Shown here one piece after another: positions 1 through 7,300 of a DNA stretch of 7,761 bases. The position numbers were made by a program, and so were the translations under genes. This stretch comes from an uncultured Clostridia bacterium (GTDB lineage: Bacteria > Bacillota > Clostridia > Lachnospirales > CAG-274). Location: NCBI GenBank assembly GCA_910579745.1, contig CAJTVH010000088.1, forward strand, positions 1-7,761, in the 5' to 3' direction. The notes under the pieces were generated by a model. The model was given only the letters and a program-made list of their open reading frames with translations, ran no database searches and was not told where the DNA came from. Within the stretch, counting starts at the first letter, position 1. Each line of letters opens with the position of its first letter.

Positions 1-228
1 ATTCATTATACTCCGAAACATTCAAGCTGGCTTAATATGGCAGAAATTGAAATTGGCATTATGAGCCGCCAATGTCTGTCTGAATACCTTCCTACAAAAG
101 ATAAAATAGAACTTTTTGTTTCAAAATGGTGTTTTGAACGAAATAAAAAGTTGTATAAAGTTAATTGGCAATTTTCTACATCTGACGCAAGAATAAAATT
201 AAAAAGACTATATCCAATTATTGAATAA
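1..228 (+). CDS. IS630-family transposase, C-terminal fragment (5' end outside window)
   Basis: The reading frame is open from base 1 and ends with TAA at 226-228, giving 75 codons, so this is the tail of a gene that begins upstream. The peptide starts IHYTPKHSSWLNMAEIEI and ends DARIKLKRLYPIIE. The block T-P-K-H-S-S-W-L-N-x-A-E is the hallmark of the end of the DDE catalytic core in IS630-type transposases (IS630/Tc1/mariner superfamily), and Glu15 of the visible part is the expected third catalytic acid. The W-Q-F-x-T-x-D-A-R-I-K-L-K-R-L-Y-P ending is also typical. The enzyme would cut and paste the element at TA dinucleotides. The ATG at base 37 is an internal methionine, not a start. No lesion is visible in this part, so the element may be active, but the first two catalytic Asp residues lie outside the window. 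Confidence 0.9.
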   Translation: MHYTPKHSSWLNMAEIEIGIMSRQCLSEYLPTKDKIELFVSKWCFERNKKLYKVNWQFSTSDARIKLKRLYPIIE

Positions 229-248
229 TCAAACTTTTTACAGTACTA

Positions 249-375
249 GGGCATATCTGAAAATTATCATAAGCTATCAGCTATATACGCGAAATATCCA
301 AAAAATTATTAGAAAATAAACGAAAACGGTTATTTTTTTATAATTTTTTGGATATTTTAGTTTTTAGGTACGTTT
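249..375. repeat. Imperfect palindromic hairpin at the IS end, with a second TIR-like sequence
   Basis: This 127-base stretch is flanked by TA on both sides (247-248 and 376-377). Its left arm begins GGGCATATCTGAAAATT, which matches 14 of 17 bases of the MITE terminus GAGCGTATCTGAAAACT. Its two arms pair around the centre near 320-330: TATCCAAAAAATTATTAG on the left is complementary to TAATTTTTTGGATA on the right. Bases 271-331 are the reverse complement of 922-982 with 58 of 61 identities. It can be read either as the subterminal part of the IS right end or as a MITE next to the transposase gene. The poor match between its own two ends (10 of 17) favours the first reading. Confidence 0.65.
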
Positions 376-669
376 TAATAATTTTTTTGAAATATTTGAC
401 AATTATATGTATTGATGTTATTATTAATTTTAAAGAATAATTTTATTAAGAAGTTATGTTTTATAAAATTATATATTGAGGTTATAGCGCTATGGATAAA
501 AATTAAGAATGGCAATTTAAGTAGCTACTCTTGTGTAGGTTTAGAGTATTTTTGTGGGATAAAAATACGAATAATCTTTGACCTATTTTAGTGAAATATT
601 AATGCAAATAAAGTTTGATTTTTCTATAATGAATTGATGTTTTATAATCTATAGTGCTGTTGTTTGTTT

Positions 670-695
670 GACATAGATTTGCTATGTCTTTTTTT
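670..695 (+). terminator. Rho-independent terminator with no visible gene upstream
   Basis: A perfect 7-bp stem (GACATAG, loop ATTTG, CTATGTC) is followed directly by seven T residues (689-695), the classic intrinsic terminator layout for rightward transcription. No coding sequence lies between the IS end and this site, so it would end either transcription leaking from the transposase or a short untranslated transcript. The left flank reads TTGACA (668-673), but no -10 box follows at the right spacing, so I do not read it as a promoter. Confidence 0.75.
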
Positions 696-815
696 ACGCT
701 TTATGTATTATAAAATATTTTGTGTTATTATTTTAATAAGGAACTTTAAAAGATATTAGAATGGATTTGAGAAGCAAAATATACGTGAAAAATTGTAAAA
801 AGTAAAATAAATAAG

Positions 816-843
816 AAGGAGTTTATATTTTTGAAATTTTTTA
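816..843 (+). promoter_or_regulatory. Stranded Shine-Dalgarno and TTG start cut off by a MITE
   Basis: AAGGAG (816-821) lies 9 bases before a TTG codon (831-833) that opens TTG AAA TTT TTT. The MITE boundary (TA 842-843) follows at once. Reading on into the element gives about 19 codons before a stop. Removing the element and one TA leads quickly to a stop (AAT TAA), so an intact interrupted gene cannot be reconstructed. It may be a remnant of an old gene start or a chance purine run. Confidence 0.3.
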
Positions 844-1091
844 GAGCGTGTCTGAAAACTAAAATGCGCGCAAAAAATTATAAAAAATAAAACGAAACAG
901 AAAGGCTTTTCTGTTTAATTGAACCGTTTTCGTTTATTTTTTAATAATTTTTTGGATATTTCGCGTATATAACTTATAGCTTATAATAGTTTTCGTATAC
1001 CCCCACCCTAGATAAAAAACGTTTCTATGATTTAAGGAAATTTATCATTTACGTAGTGTTAGATACAGTTACAGAGTTTTCATATACGTTC
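844..1091 (-). mobile_element. MITE 1, a 248-bp non-autonomous derivative of the IS630 element
   Basis: The element is bounded by TA (842-843 and 1092-1093), the target duplication expected of IS630/Tc1-type transposition. Its termini are GAGCGTGTCTGAAAACT on the left and, read inwards from the right, GAACGTATATGAAAACT, agreeing in 14 of 17 bases. It has no coding capacity. Bases 922-982 match the IS end (271-331) in inverted orientation at 58 of 61 positions. The short stretch beyond that (TAGGG preceded by an AAAC-T5 tract on the minus strand) resembles sequence just after the transposase stop. This suggests it arose by deletion of the transposase gene while both ends were kept. Inside is a central hairpin with a 9-bp perfect stem (895-903 with 908-916). 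Confidence 0.7.
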
Positions 1092-1093
1092 TA

Positions 1094-1172
1094 ATTAATG
1101 TTTATAAAAATATTTAAATTTTATTATGGAAAGGATAGGTTTTTTAGTATGCGATTAAATTAAAATTCTTTT
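1094..1172. other. Short AT-rich spacer between the two MITEs
   Basis: About 80 bases separate the two elements. A purine run (GGAAAGGATAGG near 1128-1139) precedes ATG at 1149, but that frame stops after four codons (MRLN), so no gene is called. Confidence 0.4.
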
Positions 1173-1174
1173 TA

Positions 1175-1352
1175 GAGCGTATCTGAAAACTAAAATACAC
1201 AAAAAAATATGGAAAATAAACGAGATTGAATCATCTTCATTTTATTTTCATCAAAATTTTAGACATTTTAGCTTATAAAATCGTATGAAATTTTCAGATA
1301 ATTGAGGTTTTATACAATTTTAACAATAGTTATAGAGTTTTCATATACGTTG
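1175..1352 (-). mobile_element. MITE 2, a 178-bp non-autonomous derivative of the IS630 element
   Basis: The element is bounded by TA (1173-1174 and 1353-1354). Its termini are GAGCGTATCTGAAAACT on the left and, read inwards from the right, CAACGTATATGAAAACT, agreeing in 14 of 17 bases and nearly identical to those of MITE 1. The last 27 bases or so (ATAGTTATAGAGTTTTCATATACGT region) closely match the right end of MITE 1 (ACAGTTACAGAGTTTTCATATACGT). An internal TTTTCAGATAATTGAG (1291-1306) corresponds to the subterminal TIR-like copy at 249. The interior is more diverged than MITE 1, so it is probably the older copy. It ends 77 bases before the RCC1 gene, so the gene's promoter must lie in or close to it. 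Confidence 0.65.
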
Positions 1353-1418
1353 TAGGTAAAAATATTTTTTTGATGTTTATAGTGCTATTGGTAAGTGTAA
1401 TTAAGTTTATATTTTTAT

Positions 1419-1432
1419 GGAGGCGGAAAATG
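1419..1432 (+). promoter_or_regulatory. Ribosome-binding site fixing the start of the RCC1-repeat gene
   Basis: GGAGG (1419-1423) stands 6 bases before ATG at 1430. The upstream in-frame candidates TTG 1370 and ATG 1373 have only T-rich DNA in front of them and no Shine-Dalgarno. Starting at 1430 also gives a standard signal peptide (MRK, hydrophobic core, FCFA), whereas starting upstream would add a second hydrophobic stretch before it. Confidence 0.85.
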
Positions 1433-4372
1433 AGAAAAGTTTTCAGTTTTTTTGTGGTTTTTGTTTGCTTTATAAATATGTTTTTGCTTTTTAATAATTT
1501 TTGTTTCGCTGAAACAAAAGATGAGTTTATACAGGTAAGCGCGGGTGAGAGCCATTGTATAGCTTTAAAATCAGATGGAACAGTATGGGCGTGGGGCAGA
1601 GGAATAGAGGGACAGCTTGGAAACGGTAGATTTCAAAACAGTACGATACCTGTTCAGGTTGAGGGATTGGAGAATATTAGTAAAATTTCGGCTGGAGGGA
1701 AACATAATCTGGCAATGAATGTAGACGGCGAGGTATGGTCATGGGGATGCAACAACTATGGACAGCTTGGAAACGGTTCACATGGGAACCGAGCAACTCC
1801 TGTTCAAGTAGATTACTCAAAATGCTCTCCTTACACAATAGCGTGTAATATTGAAGCAGGTTATGAGCATAGTTTAATACTCACATATGATACAGTGCTA
1901 TCCTTTGGAAGAAATAAAGAAGGACAGCTTGGAGACTCAAGTTTTGGATATGAAAAACAAAGAGTAGGAAATGTCAGAGGTTTTTCTTATAAAGATGGAA
2001 AAAATATTAATTGTATAGCGGCGGGAGGAAACAGAAGTTATTTAGGAGTATTATATAGAAATGATGACAATATTTCTAGTATATTATTTTATGGCTGGGG
2101 GGAAAATATAGCGTTTGAGCCAAAAGTTTTGTCAGAAAATAACATATATGGTGAAAGTTGTTTGGTCGCAGGAGGAAATAATTACGCGATCGCGTATAAA
2201 GATGGGTTTGAGTATTATGATAATGATATTGTGAAAAGCTATAATTTAAAAGACTTAATTAATCTTAGATTAGGATATGATTTTGGACTCGCTCTTGACA
2301 GGTTGGGAAATGTATATACTTTTGGAAATAGTTTTTATGGAGATAAAAAAGTAAATTCACAACCAGTTAAAATAAATATAAGTAATATAAAGAGTATGAC
2401 GGCGGGAAAAGATTTCGCTGTATTTATTGACAATAACGGAAGTATTTGGGGATTAGGGGCTAATAATTGTGGGCAGTTGGGTACTGGTGATACAAAAGAT
2501 GCCGATTCTCCCGTTAGTTTGAAAGCGACTGATTTTACGGCTAATGATACGGCTTATAAAGTATCAGTTGGAAATGGTCATAATCTTTTTATAAAGAAAG
2601 ACGGAACAGTATGGGCATGGGGAGAAAATACTTATGGGCAACTTGGTAATGGAAGCAATGAAAACAGCGATTATCCTGTTCAAGTTGATAAACTTACAGA
2701 TGTGGCGGAAATATCCGCGGGAGACGGTTTTAGCGTCGCTATAAAAAAAGATGGAACAGTATGGGCATGGGGAAAGAATAACAGAGGACAACTCGGTAAT
2801 GGAACCAAAATAGACAGTAATGTCCCTGTTCATGTTAATTTAGAATCTCAAGCTGTTACAATTTCAGCTGGTTACAATCATGTTTTAATGGTTGACAGTA
2901 ATGAGATCGCTTGGGCATGGGGAGCTAATGACCTCGGTCAGCTGGGTGATAAAAGTTATATTGATAAAAGTAGTCCAGTTAAGATAAGTCTGACATGTGT
3001 TAAAAAAGTATCGGCTGGAAATGAAATAAGTATGTTATTGAAAAAGAGCGGTATATTATATACTTTTGGAAAAAACGATGTGGGACAGCTTGGAGGAGAA
3101 AGGCAATATAATAATAAGCCTGTGGAAATAGATGCGATGGTAAAAGATATTTCAGCGGGATTCTCACATATTTTGGCGTTAAAAAGTGATGGAACGGTAT
3201 ATGCGTGTGGTAATAATCGCAATTATACTCTGGGGATATTCACGACGGGAGAAGAATATATACCAACTTTAACTCAAGTTCCAGGGTTAAAAAATATAAG
3301 TAAGATAGTTTCGGGAGAAAATTGTAGTATTGCTCTGACAATGGATGGCAAGATTTTATTTTGGGGAGAAATTTTTGACATACTAGACAATAAAGGAACA
3401 GTTACTTCGGTGAACTCAAAAGTAAGAGAGCTTGAATTTGGCAATATTAAGGATGTTTCCGTTTTCGGATCGGGATATAGATGTCTTTTTATAGGAGAAG
3501 ACGAATCGATTAAGGACATAGATGGAAATATGGTGGTGATAGACCCACGCAAACATTTTCCGGATAACGGAAGCGGAGTTTTGGAAGATCCATATTTAAT
3601 ATATAATGTTGGAGATTTCGATAAAATAAAAAATAATCCTAACGCTTATTATAAAGTTATGTCTGATATAGATTTTAAGGGAAGTAAAATAAAATCTATA
3701 GGCGACACTGTGAAGCCATTTAAAGGAACTTTTGACGGAAACGGGTATTGTTTGTCAAACTTTAAAATTGAGATGGGAAGCTATATGACAACAGGAAATG
3801 TTTTTGCTTATACCGAAAACGCGGACATAAAAAATTTAAAGCTTATAAGAGTAGGAGTATCTTGCTCAGGAAATATAGGGGCTTTGATTGGAAGTATGAC
3901 AGGAGGAAGCGTATCAAATTGCTCAATGTATACAATAGGTCAGAATGTAAGCGGGAATACTTCGCTGGAATCGGCGTTTGTATATAGGAAAAACGGAAAA
4001 ACAGCGATAAATAATTTAAATTTTGGAAATCTTGAGACATTAAAAGGTTTTGAGAAGACAGTGCCGATAAATAGAGATAAAGACTATGATTTTATTTTAA
4101 CATCAGAGGGAAATCAATATGTAAAAGCGGTTATTTATACAATTACATATGATACGGCTAAAATAAAAATAACAGGAATAGGAAAGGGTTCAGAGAGGAG
4201 AAGTGAGTTTGGAATTGAGACGGATGAAGATATTGAAATAATATCACACGCGAACGGGACGATAAAATTCCGTGTAAACAGAGATGAAAGAAATTGGTCG
4301 GGGATTTTAGGGAACATAAAATTCAAGGCGTTAACGGACGGCGAAACGACAATAAAATTACAAGCGGAGTAG
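1430..4372 (+). CDS. Secreted RCC1-repeat beta-propeller protein with GLUG-like and C-terminal beta-rich modules
   Basis: The protein has 980 residues. Residues 1-27 are a signal peptide (MRK, hydrophobic core, likely cut after FCFA before ET), with no lipobox, so it should be exported. RCC1-type blades run from about residue 36 to 690. The W-x-W-G and G-Q-L-G signatures recur, with GQLG at 61, 111, 165, 348, 403, 453, 503 and 552. The roughly 50-residue step is that of RCC1 blades, and the blades between 170 and 345 are degenerate. The length fits about 13 blades, perhaps two seven-bladed propellers. Residues about 710-870 resemble the GLUG/beta-helix type seen in surface proteins (DPYLI, YYKVMSDIDF, FKGTFDGNGY, GNIGALIGSMTGGSVSNC). 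Residues about 875-980 form a beta-rich tail ending GNIKFKALTDGETTIKLQ, which recalls cohesin-like folds, but this is a weak inference. No LPXTG, SLH or transmembrane anchor is visible. Known bacterial RCC1 repeats act as binding scaffolds; the ligand here is unknown. The next gene starts 14 bases after the stop, so the two are probably co-transcribed. Confidence 0.88.
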   Translation: MRKVFSFFVVFVCFINMFLLFNNFCFAETKDEFIQVSAGESHCIALKSDGTVWAWGRGIEGQLGNGRFQNSTIPVQVEGLENISKISAGGKHNLAMNVDGEVWSWGCNNYGQLGNGSHGNRATPVQVDYSKCSPYTIACNIEAGYEHSLILTYDTVLSFGRNKEGQLGDSSFGYEKQRVGNVRGFSYKDGKNINCIAAGGNRSYLGVLYRNDDNISSILFYGWGENIAFEPKVLSENNIYGESCLVAGGNNYAIAYKDGFEYYDNDIVKSYNLKDLINLRLGYDFGLALDRLGNVYTFGNSFYGDKKVNSQPVKINISNIKSMTAGKDFAVFIDNNGSIWGLGANNCGQLGTGDTKDADSPVSLKATDFTANDTAYKVSVGNGHNLFIKKDGTVWAWGENTYGQLGNGSNENSDYPVQVDKLTDVAEISAGDGFSVAIKKDGTVWAWGKNNRGQLGNGTKIDSNVPVHVNLESQAVTISAGYNHVLMVDSNEIAWAWGANDLGQLGDKSYIDKSSPVKISLTCVKKVSAGNEISMLLKKSGILYTFGKNDVGQLGGERQYNNKPVEIDAMVKDISAGFSHILALKSDGTVYACGNNRNYTLGIFTTGEEYIPTLTQVPGLKNISKIVSGENCSIALTMDGKILFWGEIFDILDNKGTVTSVNSKVRELEFGNIKDVSVFGSGYRCLFIGEDESIKDIDGNMVVIDPRKHFPDNGSGVLEDPYLIYNVGDFDKIKNNPNAYYKVMSDIDFKGSKIKSIGDTVKPFKGTFDGNGYCLSNFKIEMGSYMTTGNVFAYTENADIKNLKLIRVGVSCSGNIGALIGSMTGGSVSNCSMYTIGQNVSGNTSLESAFVYRKNGKTAINNLNFGNLETLKGFEKTVPINRDKDYDFILTSEGNQYVKAVIYTITYDTAKIKITGIGKGSERRSEFGIETDEDIEIISHANGTIKFRVNRDERNWSGILGNIKFKALTDGETTIKLQAE
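2591..2804 (+). repeat. Tandem 150-base DNA repeat inside the RCC1 gene
   Basis: Bases 2591-2654 and 2741-2804 are similar with an exact 150-base (50-codon) offset. They share an uninterrupted 21-base run coding GTVWAWG, and a third related copy lies near 1574-1596. These blades are conserved at the DNA level, not only in protein, suggesting recent duplication or gene conversion. Confidence 0.6.
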
Positions 4373-4386
4373 GAAAGGAGAAAAAA
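4371..4386 (+). promoter_or_regulatory. Ribosome-binding site of the YD-repeat gene, overlapping the upstream stop
   Basis: AGGAAAGGAG (4371-4380) overlaps the TAG stop of the preceding gene (4370-4372) and sits 6 bases before ATG 4387. There is no room for a terminator or separate promoter, which supports translation from one polycistronic message. Confidence 0.85.
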
Positions 4387-7300
4387 ATGATAAGAATAAA
4401 AAGAATTATATCAAAAGCGCTGATATTGATAATGTTTATACAGGTTATAGGTGTAGACGGGAGGGGTGTGTTAGCGGATATTTTGGAGGAAATCGAGATA
4501 AGAGAGGAGGAGAAAGGATATTTTGAGGAAAATGCTGGTGAGGGGAACACTGTGGATGGAGAGGATGAGACAGAGACAGAGGAAATAAGTGAGAAATTTA
4601 CAGGGGAAATGACTGAGGATGAGTATAACAATGAGACGGGAGAGGAAAATGAGCGGACTTATGAGAGGGAAGAGGAGGACTTTGATTTTAATGACGAGCT
4701 GACGTCAGGGGGAAGTATAGAAATCGAGAGGTATGATATTGAGACGGGAGAGCTCTCGGAGGAGTGCGTGAGGATTTTAGGAGAGGGTAATTATAATACT
4801 CTCAAAAGATGGGAGAGGTATACGCTCACGGCTGAGCTTGGGTTAAGAGAGGATATAATGGAGAAGTGCGCGGAAAAGGGATTGTCCGTAAGGGAATCAT
4901 ATGTGTACGCGGTAATAGCGCAGCAGCTTGACGTGAGCTTGCTTGACGCGGTGAGAATGGTGTCGGCGTTTGGGAGCGAGAGAAAGGGAAAAGAAGAGGC
5001 GGCGGCGTTTAGGTACGCTAAGGTGGATTATGGATTTATGAGAGAGGAGGAGACGAGAAAAACGCTGATTGATTTATTGATTAAGGGAAACAGCTGGGAA
5101 AGCGCGCTGAACGCTTATGTGGTCAGCAGAGCGCTTGGTATAGAGGCTATAGAGGCGCTCGAGAGATATAGAGAGGGAAGCGAGGAGTATGAGAGACACG
5201 AGGAGGAGATATGGAAAGAGAGAGAGGAGCTGGGACTTTTAGACGCAGGGGTAACGCTTGCGGACAGCGGTGAGGAGGAAGAGTACAGGGAATATTTGGA
5301 GGGGCCGTTTAATATGGAGAGGAACGCTGTGGAGAGCGTGGACACGAGAAAAGGAACGTTGGAGTATACGGATAGTATAGTGAGAATACCAGGGAGAAAC
5401 GGGCTGGACATAAATATAAATATGTCGTATAGCTCGGGAGAGTATTACGACAGTGAGACAAAAGAGGGATTATACGGAACAGGGTGGAATATGGGAGGTT
5501 TCACAAGACTGGGAAGAGAGGACAGGGGAAGCTGGAGATCAGAGGAGCCAAACTACGTGGTGTTCGCTGATGGGTCAAAATATGATTTTCATTGCAGGGC
5601 AAGCGGAGATAGAAGGTGGATAGAGCTTAGGGGGTATAATTTTAAGGACGTGAGCGCGTATTATGACGAGACCGGAGTGGTGAGAAACGCGGTATATAAA
5701 CTATTGTATAAGGAAAAGGGCAGAATAGAGTATTTTGATGAAAAGGGAAGAATACTGAAAGTTGAGGATAACTATGGAAACAAGATAACGTTTGATTACA
5801 GCGCAGAGGAGGGAAGAGGAACGACAAAGGAGAGGACGCTGATAACGGGAACGAGAGGGGAGCAAGTTGAAATAACGGCGGTGACGACAGGTACGGGAAG
5901 AACGGAGACGTATAAATTGCCGCTGAACAGACAAATTACGTATACATATGAGAAAAAAAGCGAGAGCAAAACGTGGATATTAACGGGAAAAACAGACGAG
6001 GAGGGAATGACGACAACATATGAGTACGAGTACTTGGGAACGGGAAAAACAGCGAACGGTGTGAGCGCGTTTCTGACACGGATAAAATTTCCGACAGGGC
6101 TGGAAAGCGTGTACACAGGTGAGAAATATACTGACGAGGGAGTCAATTTATACAGGGTGAGGACGAGAAAAGACGTTATGGGAGGAAAAAGCTATAACGA
6201 GAAGAGTTATAGTTACTCGGCAAGCGTTTTCTCAAAGTATACGGATAGGTACACGGTAAAAGTACATGACGGGGTACGTGGTGACACGGAATACGGATAT
6301 ATATACGGAGCCGGGGATTTCACCGTGAAAAGGGAAAACGAGGAAATAAAATATGAGTACAGCGCGCTTGTGGCGGGTTATCCGTGCCCGTCAAGGGTGA
6401 CAAGGAAAAAAGACGGAAGGGAGACTGTGGAGGAATACAGATATGATGGAAAAAATGTGAGTAAATACTGGGGACCGGAAAGTAAGATGGGGATAAACGA
6501 GACGAACAATGAGATAAGTATGACATACAGCGCGAAGACAGGAATTTTAAAGGGAAAATACACACAGACAGGAAAGAGCGATTATGTGATAAAGGAGGAG
6601 AACAAGCTTACGGAGGGAGAGGAGAGCGTTAGGGAGAGGGTAATATCAAGGACGGTAAAGAATGTTGGGTATGTGGCGGAGAAAGTCACGAGGTACGAGT
6701 ATGACGAGCATGGGGATGTTACAGAGATAAAAGAGTATAAGGACGGAAAGGGGAGTGATGAGAGAGAGGCGGTAAAAACCCGAATAGAGAGAGTTTATGA
6801 CAGCGGTTTAAACTGTACGGTGAAAACGACAAAAGGAGGGATAACGGTAACGGATAGATATAACGTGTATGGGGAGAGGCTGAGCGAGACGGACGGAAAC
6901 GGAAACGAGACGGCGTATACGCTGAACAAATACGGGGACATAACAAAAATAACATACGCGGACGGCGGCGAGGTCAGGAGGGAGTATGACTATAAAAATA
7001 ACACGCTGAGAGAAACGGACGAGAATGGGAACACGATGGAGTATAAGTATGACGGAATAGGAAATCTCGTGAGCGTGACGGATAAAAGCGGTAAAAGAGA
7101 AATAGAGAGCAGGGTGTATGACGGGGGATACAGGCTAAAGGAAAGGAAAGAGGGCAATAAGATAAAAAATGTTTTTGGGTATGACAAAGACGACAGGAAA
7201 ATAAGCGTGGACGTATATGACATATCGCTGTCAAAAACAATATATAGTGAGAGAAACGTGTATACGGGAAACGAGAGGGGACTGATGATGGAAAACAAGA

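Larger units (their letters stand above)
1..375 (+). mobile_element. Right part of an IS630-family insertion sequence
   Basis: The transposase tail is followed by about 147 non-coding bases that end at TA (376-377). Read from the outside inwards, the terminus is AAACGTACCTAAAAACT, which resembles the ends of the two small elements further right (GAGCGTATCTGAAAACT and GAGCGTGTCTGAAAACT). IS630 elements insert at TA and duplicate it, so TA at the edge fits. The left end lies outside the window. By analogy with the derivatives it should read roughly GAACGTATATGAAAACT. The exact right boundary is inferred from these comparisons. An alternative boundary is at TA 247-248, where a second TIR-like sequence occurs; in that case 249..375 would be a separate small element. 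Confidence 0.6.
377..843. other. AT-rich intergenic stretch without a recognisable gene
   Basis: No coding frame here has a plausible start, ribosome-binding site and family signature. It holds a clear rho-independent terminator (670-695), a weaker stem-loop (TACTCT 526-531 pairing with AGAGTA 543-548, followed by five T), a perfect 10-base palindrome ATAGCGCTAT (484-493), and two TATAAT boxes (625-630 and 643-648) that lack good -35 partners at proper spacing. It may be decayed genic DNA or may encode a small untranslated RNA ending at the terminator. I cannot distinguish these. Confidence 0.5.

Noticed and set aside
37..228. A small stand-alone gene of 63 codons
   Set aside because: The frame is open back to base 1 and the upstream codons encode the conserved HYTPKHSSWLN part of IS630 transposases, so the ATG is internal.
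484..493. The 10-base palindrome ATAGCGCTAT as an operator
   Set aside because: It is short, single, and has no promoter or gene near enough to support a regulatory role.
668..696. A sigma-70-type promoter starting with TTGACA
   Set aside because: The 17 bases downstream lead into a T run, not a -10 box, and the hexamer overlaps the stem of the terminator.
844..1008. A shorter MITE ending at TA 1009-1010
   Set aside because: Its right end (CCCCCACCC) matches the left terminus poorly, whereas extending to TA 1092-1093 gives a 14-of-17 inverted repeat that is also shared with the right end of the second element.
1149..1163. Small gene beginning at ATG 1149
   Set aside because: It stops after four codons.
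1370..1429. Start of the RCC1 gene at TTG 1370 or ATG 1373
   Set aside because: Neither has a Shine-Dalgarno site, while ATG 1430 has GGAGG at ideal spacing and begins a normal signal peptide.
1574..3110. Regularly spaced repeats that might suggest a CRISPR array
   Set aside because: The 50-codon period and in-frame substitutions show coding RCC1 blades, and the spacing and divergence do not fit CRISPR repeats.
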